A stretch of 64,000 bases of DNA from Flammeovirgaceae bacterium (GCA_020635915.1 JACJYU010000002.1:124001-188000); one strand, 5' to 3'; shown: positions 44,975 through 55,075, counted from the first letter of the stretch. The notes: generated by a model from the sequence alone, not told the origin. Program-made: numbers and translations.

Positions 44975-45430
44975 CTACTGCGGAACCACATGAATAGGCA
45001 ATGACCTGACGAGCACCTCCTCGCCCTCCTCGTCCACTGCACGGACCCGCAATGTCCGATAACCACGCTGCGACAGTTTCATAGGCTTGGTATAAAGCCG
45101 TTCATGGGCCTTGTCCACCTTGATATATATGGCTTCAATCCCCAAGCCCTTCTTCTCAAGGGAAATATAGGCACCAACAGGATAACCGGACCGCCCTTCA
45201 TCCGCGGGAAATCCATCTTCGAAATCTTGAAGCAAAATTTGGTCAAGGACTACCCGATTGAACTCCACGTTTACTTCAATTGCGGGGGCCTCCGCATCCA
45301 AAGCTATCTTAAGGCTATCCATGCGGGATACTGTAGAGTCATTGACCAGTCTGTAGTGATGCGCGTCAAAATTGCAAGCCGGCAAATCCTTACCGGCCAA
45401 CAACAAACAAAAAACGATTATATACCTCAT
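44975..45430 (-). CDS. Secreted protein, hypothetical
   Basis: A 151-aa protein with a short signal-like N-terminus (MRYIIVFCLLLAGKDLPAC) and a mainly beta mature part (AIEVNVEFNRVVLDQILL, GYPVGAYISLEKKGLGIEAIYIKVD). No family recognised. It lies 30 bases after the previous small secreted gene and is probably co-transcribed with the signalling run. Confidence 0.55.
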   Translation of the reverse strand: MRYIIVFCLLLAGKDLPACNFDAHHYRLVNDSTVSRMDSLKIALDAEAPAIEVNVEFNRVVLDQILLQDFEDGFPADEGRSGYPVGAYISLEKKGLGIEAIYIKVDKAHERLYTKPMKLSQRGYRTLRVRAVDEEGEEVLVRSLPIHVVPQ

Positions 45431-45460
45431 TGTCGAATGTTATTAAAATAAGTTAGATGT

Positions 45461-45886
45461 TTACCTTTTAAATCCCAGGGCCGACCCACCACACCTATTG
45501 GAGCCAGGGTCAAACGTATATTGGATGTAATAGATGCCCGTTGCATTGCAAGGGAATGAAAGGGCGGAAACCATTTCGTTCCCAATTTTATTACTGGCTA
45601 TTTTATTTCGTTTTGTGTCAAACAAGGTCACAATCGTTCCTATTGACTTGTTCCGGTCCTTTAACGTAAGGATGTAGCTGGTCCCCCTGGTCAGCACATA
45701 GGAATATTCTATTTTTTCCAGGTCAGGGCCTCCTTCAATTTTATAGGATTTCAAAAAATTGTATCCACTTGGCATGGTCGAAACCGAAGAATTCACCAAC
45801 TCTTCTGGGTTGCATTGCGAAAATGAATGGGTTGCCATAAACAAGCCAATCAATATGATCGGGTATTTCAAAGTATTTAAGTTCAT
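45461..45886 (-). CDS. Secreted beta-rich protein, hypothetical
   Basis: A 141-aa protein with a signal peptide (LIGLFMATHSFSQC) and a beta-sandwich-like remainder (YVLTRGTSYILTLKD, GTIVTLFDTKRNKIAS, ATGIYYIQYTFD). Three Cys may form a disulfide (CNPEEL, PCNATG, NRCGG). Function unknown; 4 bases separate it from the upstream lipoprotein gene. Confidence 0.55.
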   Translation of the reverse strand: MNLNTLKYPIILIGLFMATHSFSQCNPEELVNSSVSTMPSGYNFLKSYKIEGGPDLEKIEYSYVLTRGTSYILTLKDRNKSIGTIVTLFDTKRNKIASNKIGNEMVSALSFPCNATGIYYIQYTFDPGSNRCGGSALGFKR

Positions 45887-45890
45887 CTTT

Positions 45891-46787
45891 TTAGCTTATT
45901 ATTTTATTCCGTATTTGACTTGTCTTGTCACTGATCTCCCGGATATCGGCTTGTGTGACAAGGATAGTGGTAGTACTGTTGTCTTTGATCACGGCCACCC
46001 CATCCACAATCTCCATCGTGGATGCCCCATAGGTATAGGTGATATTGATCTTATCAAAAGCAGATTTCAACTCCTGAAAATCGCCTATCAACGACCCTAT
46101 GCTTTGGTCATTTTCGTAAAACGACAGCAGCAACATAATTTGTTCCAACGTAATCTTTTGAGAGCCAATGGCGTCCTGGAGCTGTTTGTTGGACAGGTCC
46201 TTATTGGCTACCTGGCAGGTAATATCCATTGCTTCAATCCACCCTCCTATCAATAACAATACGCTGAGGTTGGCACGGTCTTGGGATTGCAGGTGGTGGT
46301 TGATGGAGTTAAAATTTTGGGTCGTGAGCAACAACAATGAATCAAGGTTATTGCTGTTGACCGCCAGGCGCCCGATGGTCTCAATATCAAAAAATTGCCC
46401 CAGGCTTAATTCCTCGGCCAACAACTTAATGGCCCCCAGGTATTTGATCCCATCAAGGTTTTGCTCATATATATTGGTATAACCCAGGTCAGTACCATAA
46501 ATACCGAGGTTCAATGCCTGTTTAAAACTGGTGCTGTATTTTCCGTGGTTTGCCGGGGCATTTAGAAACTTCCTGTTGTATTTGGTCCCGGAAGCTTTTA
46601 GCATGGCCGAAATTTCCAACGGGCTGGGTATCTGGCCCAAAATCCCACCAACCAATTCCGGGTCAACAATGGCTTTTTCCTCGTTTGCCGAATCCATGGC
46701 GTCCAAAAATGCTTTCTCATCCGGTTTGCTCCTGGTGCTGCACGCCAGGCACAGCAGTAAGAAGATTGAATAAAGTAAGGTTTTCAT
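45891..46787 (-). CDS. Lipoprotein, hypothetical (helical)
   Basis: A 298-aa lipoprotein: signal LLYSIFLLLCLAC with the lipid Cys at about residue 16, then a largely helical mature protein (ISAMLKASGTKYNRKFLNAP, LGAIKLLAEELSLGQFFDIETIGRL, QLQDAIGSQKITLEQIMLLLSFYE). No domain recognised. It follows the ABC transporter and the small lipoprotein within the operon. Confidence 0.6.
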   Translation of the reverse strand: MKTLLYSIFLLLCLACSTRSKPDEKAFLDAMDSANEEKAIVDPELVGGILGQIPSPLEISAMLKASGTKYNRKFLNAPANHGKYSTSFKQALNLGIYGTDLGYTNIYEQNLDGIKYLGAIKLLAEELSLGQFFDIETIGRLAVNSNNLDSLLLLTTQNFNSINHHLQSQDRANLSVLLLIGGWIEAMDITCQVANKDLSNKQLQDAIGSQKITLEQIMLLLSFYENDQSIGSLIGDFQELKSAFDKINITYTYGASTMEIVDGVAVIKDNSTTTILVTQADIREISDKTSQIRNKIIS

Positions 46788-46824
46788 AATTGTTTGCTGC
46801 TTTGTTTGTTTTTACTCTTAAAAT

Positions 46825-46995
46825 TTAAATTTTAACGGTATTGAATGGCACCCATGCTTTTTTTGTCTTGAGTTTCACAGGGGTATTGTACCTCAACTTA
46901 TAGGCCTTGTCATAGGTATGGCAAGGCGCCATTGATGGTGAGCACGATGACAGCGTCACCAGGACAAATAGTAGTACGATCAGTAATGATTTCAT
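46825..46995 (-). CDS. Small lipoprotein (56 aa) coupled to the ABC transporter
   Basis: A 56-codon frame: MKSLLIVLLFVLVTLSSC is a full lipoprotein signal with lipobox LSSC, followed by SPSMAPCHTYDKAYKLRYNT and a basic end. Its ATG overlaps the TGA of the ABC transporter gene (ATGA at 46995-46992), a typical translational coupling. It probably sits in the membrane as an accessory to the transporter; function unknown. Confidence 0.65.
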   Translation of the reverse strand: MKSLLIVLLFVLVTLSSCSPSMAPCHTYDKAYKLRYNTPVKLKTKKAWVPFNTVKI

Positions 46996-49900
46996 TGTTT
47001 AATTGATTTTGTAAGTTTTCTGTTTTTTCTAAAATTGATTTTTATGGAAATGTCCAGGAGTTTTCTGAACAATTCATAGTACAAAGTGAGGTACAATACG
47101 GCCGACATCAGCCAAACCACCATCAGGTCAAACCAATAAGTGGTGATTACAAGCCCGAACATGCTTTTGGCAGGAAAGAAAAAACCTGTAGAGTAATCTA
47201 AAAGGTGGTCAGGGCTTGGGTCCTGGAAGATAGGGTCTATCTGCTGGACTATACTCCCGTTATAAACCAATAACCTATCCTTGGTATTGACATTTTTCAA
47301 TAAGTCTGCCAGGCTTTCATTATAATATTTGTCTTTGTTCAAATTGATCGGCCAACCATTGTTTTCAAAAAACAACATCTTCTTTTCCAACAATGCAGTT
47401 TGCTGGTTGTATGCCTCCTGGTAGTGTTTCCGGTATTTTTCCAAAAACAAATCAAGTTCCTGGCCAGTTGCTTTGGTGTAGTCCAGTGGGTTTAAGCCAG
47501 TCCTGATTTTTTCATAAGGGCCATTCACAAAAAACGGCTCCTTTTCAAGGTTGTCCTTTAGGATTTTCAGGTTAAAGGCCACCCTATCCTTGACCGAATC
47601 ATAGGGGCTTTCATAATTGTCCATCACGAGTGTGTTTTTTGCCTTTAGCTCGTCAGAAAGGAACGATGATTTGAAATCGGCCTGCGACTGACCTTTTTCA
47701 TATTGATAGAATGACTGCTCAAAATCATTGTTGGCAAAGTAGTAGGTCGCCATCGCTTCGTATGCCCATCGAGAGGCCATGAGGTCCGCCACCACGGGAA
47801 CCTTGCCTTTGGTACTGATCAAATCATTGAGTTTGTCGAAATTAAATAGCAACCCGCTCAGTATCATTTGGGGGATCAACAACAGCGGGATGGCCACATA
47901 GACCGTTACGGCCGACTTAAACCCGGAAGAGATATTCAATCCCAACACGTTTGCAAAACATGAAGTGGTGAACAGTACAAACCAAAAAGGGAATACCATT
48001 CCGTGTATCTCAAGGATAAGGTTTCCTATCAATACAAAAAGGAGCATTTGAATGGCCGAGAGGGAGAAGAGTATTATTAGTTTTGACAACAAATAACTAT
48101 TCCAGCTAAGGTTGAGGAAAGATTCCCTCTTTAAAATCTTCCTGTCCCGTATGATTTCTTCAGCACTTACCGTAAGCCCCATAAAGAGCGCAACAATTAT
48201 GCTCATTAAAAGAAATGCAGGGAAGTTGTCGTTGAACCTGAAAACATACTCCTGGCCATTAGGGGAATTTTTGTAACGGATCACAAAGGCCAGGATAAAA
48301 GCCAGCAAGGGTGCCTCCAGCATATTGATCAACAGGTATTGCTTATTGCTGATTTTTGCCAGTAAGTCCCTAAGGGTATAAATAAAGGTTTGCTTGAGCT
48401 TGCCAGGAAGGTTAAGCGTTTTGGGTGGCTCCTCCTTCACGTCATCGAGGGGCGTGACATTGAAATTTTCGGTGTACATGCCATGCCACTGTGCAGGCGT
48501 GACCTTTCTTTTGCTGGTAGGCTGGCCGTATTCATCCACCACCTGTGCTTCTATAATATTGAATATCTGTTCGGGGTTTACATTGCCACATGTTTCGCAC
48601 TGCCCCCGGTTACTGTCTATTTGGTGGGTGGCTTTCTTAAAATAAGTGATTGCGCCAACCGGGGGGCCATAGTAGGCCGGGTAGCCCCCCGTATCCATGA
48701 TTACCATCTTATCGAACATCTTATAGATTTCGGAAGAAGGTTGATGGATGACCACAAAAATGAGCTTTCCTTTCAGGGAAAGCTCTTTCAACAAGTCGAT
48801 TACATTTTCAGAATCACGTGAGGAAAGTCCAGACGTAGGCTCGTCAAGGAAAAGCACCGCTGGCTCCCGGATCAATTCCAGTGCAATATTGAGCCGTTTG
48901 CGCTGCCCGCCACTAATGGTTTTATCCAAATAGCCGCCTACCTTCAAATCCTTTCTCTGGTCCAGGCCCAGGCTTTCCAGGACGTGCATCACACGGTCAT
49001 GCAATTCCCCTTCCGTATAAGAAGCAAAGCAGAGTTTGGCATTATAGTATAGGTTTTCGTAAACCGTAAGCTCTTCTATCAGCAAGTCATCCTGCGATAC
49101 ATATCCAATCACCCCTTGTACCTTTTCCTTTTCCTCGTGTATGTCAAAACCATTTATTTTTATTTTTCCCTTAGTTGGTTTTTCCAATCCAGCCAGTACG
49201 TTGAGCAAGGTGGTCTTGCCAGCACCACTGGCACCCATTATGCCCATTAATTTTCCAGGTCCCTCGGCAATGTTCACGTTGCGCAGGCCAATGCCACCAT
49301 TACGGAATTTGAATTCCTCAATGTTGGCATTAAAAGACAGCTTGGTCGTCTTGAGCTCTTCGTTAAAGTCAGCGATCAAGTCGCTGTAATAGAGTGCATC
49401 GCCTTTTTGTGTTTTGATGGTGCTGCCATGCGAGAAGAGGTAAACCCTTTGCGGCTGCATGGTAAAACCATTTAAAAGTATGTCAGCATCGCCCAAATAT
49501 TTCACGAAGTACATGTCCACCCCCCGCACGCGCAGGAATACCAACTGGCCCTCCAACTGTGCTTGGGCGTGCTTTTGAAGCCCCTTCGGGCTGCGTTCGT
49601 GTGCGTCCACCACCAAAAATTGAGGGGAGTCAAGCGTGCCGGTACAATCCGCAATAACAAAACTTTCAATAAGCGCATACTCCGAATCCCCGATATTGAA
49701 AACATTGGAAACCGTATTGATAATTTCCATACGCTGTGCGGCAAAATTGCCGTCTGACCTCATTAACTCCAGCAGTTTTATCAGCACCACCACTTTCTGC
49801 TTCTGCGTGAGGGTTTTATTGATCTTTCGGCACAGTCCCAACGTTTTTACCGAGTCCCTCACCGAGGTCAGTTTCTTTTCAGTGCCTTCCTCCCCCGATT

Positions 49901-50075
49901 TGTTGTAGCCCGAAAGTTGATCGTATAATTCAACGTATTCACGTATGGACGCATGGTCCAACTCTTGTTGAAAAAAACGGATCACAAAATCCCGTTCTGC
50001 CTTAGAGGCCCCACGGTCCTGCTTTGTTATGATGGCAAATAACTGTGTTATCGCCTTGAGTATTTCCTCGCTCAT
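46992..50075 (-). CDS. ABCG-like ABC transporter with N-terminal TerB-like and FHA-like domains
   Basis: A 1027-aa protein. Residues ~1-140 are helical and TerB-like, ~145-250 look FHA-like (LNGFTMQPQRVYLFSHGSTI). The nucleotide-binding domain has Walker A GASGAGKT (281-288), signature ISGGQRKRLNIAL and Walker B AVLFLDEPTSGL. An ABC-2 permease with six helices follows (LLINMLEAPLLAFILAFVIRY, ALFMGLTVSAEEIIRDRKIL), interrupted by a ~190-residue soluble loop before the last helix. This is a half-transporter that should dimerise; the substrate is unknown. Confidence 0.8.
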   Translation of the reverse strand: MSEEILKAITQLFAIITKQDRGASKAERDFVIRFFQQELDHASIREYVELYDQLSGYNKSGEEGTEKKLTSVRDSVKTLGLCRKINKTLTQKQKVVVLIKLLELMRSDGNFAAQRMEIINTVSNVFNIGDSEYALIESFVIADCTGTLDSPQFLVVDAHERSPKGLQKHAQAQLEGQLVFLRVRGVDMYFVKYLGDADILLNGFTMQPQRVYLFSHGSTIKTQKGDALYYSDLIADFNEELKTTKLSFNANIEEFKFRNGGIGLRNVNIAEGPGKLMGIMGASGAGKTTLLNVLAGLEKPTKGKIKINGFDIHEEKEKVQGVIGYVSQDDLLIEELTVYENLYYNAKLCFASYTEGELHDRVMHVLESLGLDQRKDLKVGGYLDKTISGGQRKRLNIALELIREPAVLFLDEPTSGLSSRDSENVIDLLKELSLKGKLIFVVIHQPSSEIYKMFDKMVIMDTGGYPAYYGPPVGAITYFKKATHQIDSNRGQCETCGNVNPEQIFNIIEAQVVDEYGQPTSKRKVTPAQWHGMYTENFNVTPLDDVKEEPPKTLNLPGKLKQTFIYTLRDLLAKISNKQYLLINMLEAPLLAFILAFVIRYKNSPNGQEYVFRFNDNFPAFLLMSIIVALFMGLTVSAEEIIRDRKILKRESFLNLSWNSYLLSKLIILFSLSAIQMLLFVLIGNLILEIHGMVFPFWFVLFTTSCFANVLGLNISSGFKSAVTVYVAIPLLLIPQMILSGLLFNFDKLNDLISTKGKVPVVADLMASRWAYEAMATYYFANNDFEQSFYQYEKGQSQADFKSSFLSDELKAKNTLVMDNYESPYDSVKDRVAFNLKILKDNLEKEPFFVNGPYEKIRTGLNPLDYTKATGQELDLFLEKYRKHYQEAYNQQTALLEKKMLFFENNGWPINLNKDKYYNESLADLLKNVNTKDRLLVYNGSIVQQIDPIFQDPSPDHLLDYSTGFFFPAKSMFGLVITTYWFDLMVVWLMSAVLYLTLYYELFRKLLDISIKINFRKNRKLTKSIKQ

Positions 50076-50182
50076 ATTCCTGGTTGCTTAAATAATCGGG
50101 TATTACAATGGTGGTTGGCTTGAGCTTGTCAAGTACATAAATAATTTATGGCAAGCGCTGCCCCGGTAGTATCCTGCTCATT

Positions 50183-50674
50183 TTATACAGATGGGTTTTC
50201 CAACATATTCAATTCCAACAGTTCTGATTCTTCCTTGCTTATGTTACCCAGTCCAAAAATGCCACCGGAAGCAATGGCAATTTTTTTGGCCAGCCTCCTG
50301 AAACTTTCGTACAACGCAAAGGCACGCGGCTTCTCAATCTTTTTCAAAATGACATTGACATCCCTTATTTGATCAATCAAAAGCTTCTCCCTTTCCACTT
50401 TACACTGTGGCATATTGGCCGCCACCACCTTCAGCTTGTCCTCAAAGTCCTGGTACACGTCATTGTAAAATGCATTGATCGCATGATCTGCAGTAGAGGT
50501 TGTCAACCTTGAAAAGCTTATGGCTTGCTTGATTTCAGAGTTGTCCACCGTACCATCGGCACCTGCAATCAATAGGGCTATGTAGATAGGGAGCGCTGAC
50601 AATTGCCCCCTTTCCCGTTCATCCAATTTTTCGAATAAGTCCATGGTTTTCAGTGTGTTAAAATTGTTGGTCAA
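50183..50674 (-). CDS. TerB-like protein, hypothetical
   Basis: A 163-aa helical protein. LSALPIYIALLIAGADGTVDNSEIKQAISFSR (residues ~25-56) has the TerB-like acidic motif (GADGTVDNSE). It ends 17 bases after siaC and its TerB-like fold recurs at the N-terminus of the downstream ABC transporter, which suggests a functional link. Confidence 0.65.
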   Translation of the reverse strand: MTNNFNTLKTMDLFEKLDERERGQLSALPIYIALLIAGADGTVDNSEIKQAISFSRLTTSTADHAINAFYNDVYQDFEDKLKVVAANMPQCKVEREKLLIDQIRDVNVILKKIEKPRAFALYESFRRLAKKIAIASGGIFGLGNISKEESELLELNMLENPSV

Positions 50675-50691
50675 ATCCCATTGAACCCTCT

Positions 50692-51054
50692 TTAGTAGCT
50701 TTTGAGCTCAAAAGGGATTTCAATCAAGTCCCTATACTCCTCACCGGCCTCCATCATGTCTTCATCATCTTCCTGGTAATGCCAATGAATGGTGGTCCCA
50801 GGCACTTCGTCCAGTGCAGTAAGCACATCGAGTATCAGTTTGGAGGAAGCCGTGTTAAAATATTCGAGGTTAAAAACAAATTCCGTGGTGGCGTTTGCTT
50901 CCTTGGCATAGGTGCGAATCCATTCCAGCACCGGCTTGTAAAACTCAGCACAATCTTCCGGTAAAGACCTTCCTGATATCTCAAATATCCCGTTGGCCTT
51001 GTCAAGAATGATTTTTGGGGTATCTTCTGCCCCTTCGATATTTAGTATTTCCAT
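50692..51054 (-). CDS. SiaC family regulatory phosphoprotein
   Basis: A 120-aa protein of the SiaC/DUF1987 family: MEILNIEGAEDTPKIILDKANGIFEISGRSLPEDCAEFYKPV and EYFNTASSKLILDVLTAL. The phosphorylated Thr of Pseudomonas SiaC falls at Thr68 here (FNTASS), so the partner-switch residue is conserved. It is the substrate of the SiaB kinase and the SpoIIE phosphatase encoded next to it. Confidence 0.88.
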   Translation of the reverse strand: MEILNIEGAEDTPKIILDKANGIFEISGRSLPEDCAEFYKPVLEWIRTYAKEANATTEFVFNLEYFNTASSKLILDVLTALDEVPGTTIHWHYQEDDEDMMEAGEEYRDLIEIPFELKSY

Positions 51055-51086
51055 TTTATTTTAAATATTTAGGTTTATCAATTCGT

Positions 51087-51635
51087 TTATTTAAATCTGG
51101 CGATGTTCACCTTCAGGCAGAAAAAAGAGAATTCGTCATCCACATCCACAAACGACCACTCCAATTTTTCCCCTGATTTCCTGGCCATGTCAACAAAGCC
51201 CAAGCCCGCACCTCCCTTTTCAGATAGGGTGGAGTTTTTCATAATATCCTTATACAACTCCTTAAGGCCGTCTTTGTCGAGCCCGTTGATTTTCTCCAGG
51301 GAAGCTTTCAGCGCTTCCACATGCTCTTTGCGCACCGGGTTACCTGACATGATTGAGTAGCGGCTCTCTTCGTTCCCTATCAGGAAAATCGCTGCATGGT
51401 GCTTGCCCCTCTCAGGCGTTTCAACCTCATCGCTGTGTTTTACAATGTTCTGAAGGGCTTCCACCATCACGTTGAAAATCCTCTTTTTAATAGTGGACTC
51501 TTCACCCGAGGAATCGAGGTTGCGCTCGGCCATAGTAAGGATGGACTTTGTGGTCTCTTGTGTGAAATCCCCTTCATAAACCAAGATCACGCTGTTGGCC
51601 ATCATTGACTTATGTAATTCATAAATAAATTCCAT
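51087..51635 (-). CDS. SiaB family protein kinase
   Basis: A 182-aa GHKL-fold kinase: N-box FNVMVEALQNIVKHSDE (~residues 53-69) and G-box GGAGLGFVDMARKSG (~140-154). It phosphorylates SiaC in the known partner switch. Gap to siaC is 32 bases. Confidence 0.85.
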   Translation of the reverse strand: MEFIYELHKSMMANSVILVYEGDFTQETTKSILTMAERNLDSSGEESTIKKRIFNVMVEALQNIVKHSDEVETPERGKHHAAIFLIGNEESRYSIMSGNPVRKEHVEALKASLEKINGLDKDGLKELYKDIMKNSTLSEKGGAGLGFVDMARKSGEKLEWSFVDVDDEFSFFCLKVNIARFK

Positions 51636-51695
51636 TGCTTTTTTGTTTAAATTGGTTATTGATTTAATAGTTGATTATAAATTGGTTTTGATTTT

Positions 51696-54338
51696 CTAAA
51701 ATTTTATCCCTATCAACAATACGTCATCGGTTTGTTTCTCCGCACCTTTCCATTCTTCCCATTCCCTATCGAAAACCTTTGCCGACTCACTGGCGGGCAA
51801 GTGGTGCACCCTTTCTATCAACTGCCTCACGCGCTTGGACCCAAACTTCCTTACCTCGGGGCCACCAAACTGGTCGGGGTAACCATCGGAACTAAAGTAG
51901 ATTGAATCACCATGCCCCATCCCCACTTGTGTGGAGGTGAAGTTGGTTTGGTTCTTGGACATCCCGCCACCGATAGGGAATTTGTCTCCTTTCACTTCCA
52001 CCATTTCGCCATTTTTCATGGCATACAATGGCCTATGGGCCCCGGCATATACCACCGTATTGGTCGTGGTGTCGATCCGGCATAGTGCGATATCCATTCC
52101 ATCCTTTGTCATTGAGTTGTCCTGGTCCTGGCGCAGTGTTTGCGTTACCCCTTCATCAAGCAAATCGAGTATCTTCCCCGGGTCGGTCACCTTACGGCTT
52201 TTGATAATGTCATTGAGCAAGAAATACCCGATCAATGAAAGCAGTGCCCCCGGAACGCCATGGCCGGTACAATCCACGGCTGCAATGAAAATTTTGTCAT
52301 TGACCTGGACGAACCATGGGAAATCGCCACTCACCACATCGCGGGGCTTGTACAGTATAAAGGATTCCGGTAGCGCCTTGGTCAATATGCCCGTGTCTGG
52401 CAAAATTGCGTTTTGAATCCGCTTTGCATAGTTGATCGAATCATTGATTTTCTTGTTTTTGTTCTGCACGTCAAGTTCAATGAGTTTTCGATCGGTAATG
52501 TCATGCGAAACCACCAATACCGACTCGATGTCCTCCTGTTCATTAAATTCAGGAATGGCGTTTATCTGCATTACGCGCTTGCCCATTTCAGAGGGGAAAT
52601 CCATCTCAGTGGATACTTTGTCGCGTGAAGCATTAACTTGCTCAACGATCTCCAGCCAGTTGAGAAGCACTGACTCATCAAGGGAGGCTTCCCTTACCTT
52701 TTTGTTGATAAAATCCCCGGCTCCTTGCCCCGTGTAGGTTTGGATCACCGGATTGATGTAACTAATGGACCCCTCTTCCAGGCGGGCAATGATATCCATT
52801 GAATTTTCAGAAAGGGCCTGCATCTTGCTGCGCATTCGCTGTTCCTGTTCTGCCCTCCTGCGCTCGGTAATGTCCCTGGAGTTCAGGATATATCCACGAA
52901 TGGCCGAATTGGACATGAGGTTTGTGCCCGTGGCCTCAATCCAGATATATTCCCCGGATTTGTTCATATACCTGAATTGTGCGGTCACTTGTTCACCGGG
53001 GACCTGCCGCAATGATTCAAAAAGGTTTTCAAAAACCCCTTTTTCATCCGGGTGGACATTCTGCAAATCGGTATCCCCTTGTAATTCCTCCGGGGCGTAC
53101 CCAAGGATGGTTTCTATTGAAGGGGAGATGTAGCGGACCACGCCATCTTCCTCATAGATGGTAATCACCTCGGAAGCATTTTCGAGAAGCAACTGCATAC
53201 GGCTCCTCGTATGGTTTACCTCCTCCATCTGCTCCTCCAATTTGGCATTGGACAGTTTCAACTCTTCCTGGGTGGCCTGCATTTCTTCGGCATTTTGCCT
53301 TAGCACTTCCTGCTTTTCTTTCAGGTCATTGCTCATTTCCTGTGATTCGGCAAGCAATCTCCTGGTGCGCTCGTTTACCTTAATATTGAAAATGGTGCGT
53401 GCCAGCATAGTGCTCAGCTCGTTCACAAACTTTACTTGTGAGGGGTTGAATTTTTCAAAGCCGGCCAATTCAATAGCCCCAAACACCTCATCATTGGAAA
53501 TAAAAGGCATGATCAGCAAGCATGAGGGCTTCGCTTCCCCCAGTATCCCGGAAGTCACCGACATATAGCTGTCCGGTATTTCGGTCCGAAGCACCATCTC
53601 CTGCTCGATGGCGGCCTGCCCTACCAGGCCTTCGGCAAAACGAAAGGACTTTTTGAAATATTTTTTCCTATTGTAGGCGAAGCTATTGCAGAGGTCGATC
53701 GTTTTGGATTCGTCATTTACCACATAGAATGCACCCTGGATGGCGTTGACCTTATTTATAGTGAATTTTATAATTTCATCACCGAGGGTGTCCAGGGAGT
53801 CGCAAGTACGCAGGATTTCGCTGGCTTCGGCCAACCCTACAATTATCCAATTCCTTTCCTTTTCATTATTGTCGTTTTCCACCAGGTTGTTCCTCATGTT
53901 GATGAGTGCCCCTCCCAGGGAATCATGCTCACTGGCCGTGGTAAAGGAAGTGTCATACTTCCCCTCCCCTATCTTTTGCGCGAACTCGGCATTCCTACGC
54001 AACATTTCCACCAACTCGTCTACCTGTTTTTGCATATGCCCAAACTCGTCTGCCGTAAGTTCCCGGGACCGTTCAGGCAACTGGCCTTTGGAAACCAGTG
54101 AGAGGGTGTGGATCATTGATGACAAGGGGCGCACCACGATATTGGTAAAGATGCCCGCCATGATGGCCGAAAGTATGGAAAGGGAAACCCCTACGTATAC
54201 ATAAACCTGCACCTTCCCTTGGCCGGCCCCTGACAACCCTGGGCCAAAGGCCACATAGCCAATTGCCACTACACCTAATGCCGTGAGCACAAATACCAAA
54301 GCAGACAGCTTAAAATTTATTTTAATATTCTTGCGCAT
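51696..54338 (-). CDS. Membrane SpoIIE/PP2C phosphatase with HAMP, GAF and PAS domains (SiaA-like)
   Basis: An 880-aa protein: two N-terminal helices and HAMP (~1-130), GAF (~160-320), a long coiled coil with RQNAEEMQATQEEL, two PAS domains (~375-620), then a SpoIIE phosphatase (~640-880) with metal-binding Asp in GDFPWFVQV, DCTGHGVPGALLS, SSDGYPDQFGGPE and TDDVLLIGIKF. It should dephosphorylate SiaC, so it reverses the SiaB kinase. Gap to siaB is 60 bases. Confidence 0.9.
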   Translation of the reverse strand: MRKNIKINFKLSALVFVLTALGVVAIGYVAFGPGLSGAGQGKVQVYVYVGVSLSILSAIMAGIFTNIVVRPLSSMIHTLSLVSKGQLPERSRELTADEFGHMQKQVDELVEMLRRNAEFAQKIGEGKYDTSFTTASEHDSLGGALINMRNNLVENDNNEKERNWIIVGLAEASEILRTCDSLDTLGDEIIKFTINKVNAIQGAFYVVNDESKTIDLCNSFAYNRKKYFKKSFRFAEGLVGQAAIEQEMVLRTEIPDSYMSVTSGILGEAKPSCLLIMPFISNDEVFGAIELAGFEKFNPSQVKFVNELSTMLARTIFNIKVNERTRRLLAESQEMSNDLKEKQEVLRQNAEEMQATQEELKLSNAKLEEQMEEVNHTRSRMQLLLENASEVITIYEEDGVVRYISPSIETILGYAPEELQGDTDLQNVHPDEKGVFENLFESLRQVPGEQVTAQFRYMNKSGEYIWIEATGTNLMSNSAIRGYILNSRDITERRRAEQEQRMRSKMQALSENSMDIIARLEEGSISYINPVIQTYTGQGAGDFINKKVREASLDESVLLNWLEIVEQVNASRDKVSTEMDFPSEMGKRVMQINAIPEFNEQEDIESVLVVSHDITDRKLIELDVQNKNKKINDSINYAKRIQNAILPDTGILTKALPESFILYKPRDVVSGDFPWFVQVNDKIFIAAVDCTGHGVPGALLSLIGYFLLNDIIKSRKVTDPGKILDLLDEGVTQTLRQDQDNSMTKDGMDIALCRIDTTTNTVVYAGAHRPLYAMKNGEMVEVKGDKFPIGGGMSKNQTNFTSTQVGMGHGDSIYFSSDGYPDQFGGPEVRKFGSKRVRQLIERVHHLPASESAKVFDREWEEWKGAEKQTDDVLLIGIKF

Positions 54339-54340
54339 AC

Positions 54341-55075
54341 CTATTCAATTATATTTTTTATGGTGTCCAGCAAAAGCGTTCCAACATCATGCAATTGGTC
54401 CATGGTGACCTTGTTGATAGGGTGGAAAGTGGAAACCTCCAATACCCCATACACGCTTTCTTCGTTGGCGATGGGAACAACCGCCAGATAAGAAGGTGAA
54501 GCTGCGCCCAGGCCGGAAAAAACGGTCATGTACCCTTTGGGCAATTTGTCGATGTAAAGCGCCTTGCGCTCTTCGGCCACCCTTCCCACGAGCCCTTCAC
54601 CGAACTCATAGGCTATGGCATCTTTCTGATTGACAGAAAGGGCATAACCATACCGCAATTCCAATGTTTGCCCTTTTGCAGTATAAATGACACCCTGACC
54701 GGCCTGCAATTGGCCACACACCTCATTCAATACCTCCTGGGGGGAATGGTCAGTGCTTTCCAAAACGTCTTTGATCTTATCGAACTGGAGTTGGCTTAAT
54801 TCACTTAATGCCTCTTGTTTTTCTTCGTCCCTCTTCTTCTGCTCCTCCCTTTTCACATACACAATCTTTTGTTCCCTATTGGCAGAAAGCACGTAAATGG
54901 ACAACAATCCCATCAATAAGGTAATGCCTACGGTGATCCGAATGCCGGTCAGGCCTACTCCTGAAAAGTCCCCGTCCGTCACAAACAATGCAAATCCTGA
55001 AACGATCATGCATGCAAAGAACAATGACAAGTGAAGTGATGGTGTTTTTAAAAATATGTTTGCTGCCTTTTTCAT
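54341..55075 (-). CDS. Membrane GAF-domain protein
   Basis: A 244-aa protein: two transmembrane segments (~15-60), a coiled coil, then a GAF domain (~90-240: GQGVIYTAKGQTLELRYGYAL, FGEGLVGRVAEERKALYIDKLP, PSYLAVVPIANEESVYGVLEVSTF). It has no output domain. The GAF belongs to the same sub-family as those in the two large sensor proteins of this operon. It overlaps cheB by 4 bases and ends 2 bases before the phosphatase gene. Confidence 0.82.
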   Translation of the reverse strand: MKKAANIFLKTPSLHLSLFFACMIVSGFALFVTDGDFSGVGLTGIRITVGITLLMGLLSIYVLSANREQKIVYVKREEQKKRDEEKQEALSELSQLQFDKIKDVLESTDHSPQEVLNEVCGQLQAGQGVIYTAKGQTLELRYGYALSVNQKDAIAYEFGEGLVGRVAEERKALYIDKLPKGYMTVFSGLGAASPSYLAVVPIANEESVYGVLEVSTFHPINKVTMDQLHDVGTLLLDTIKNIIE

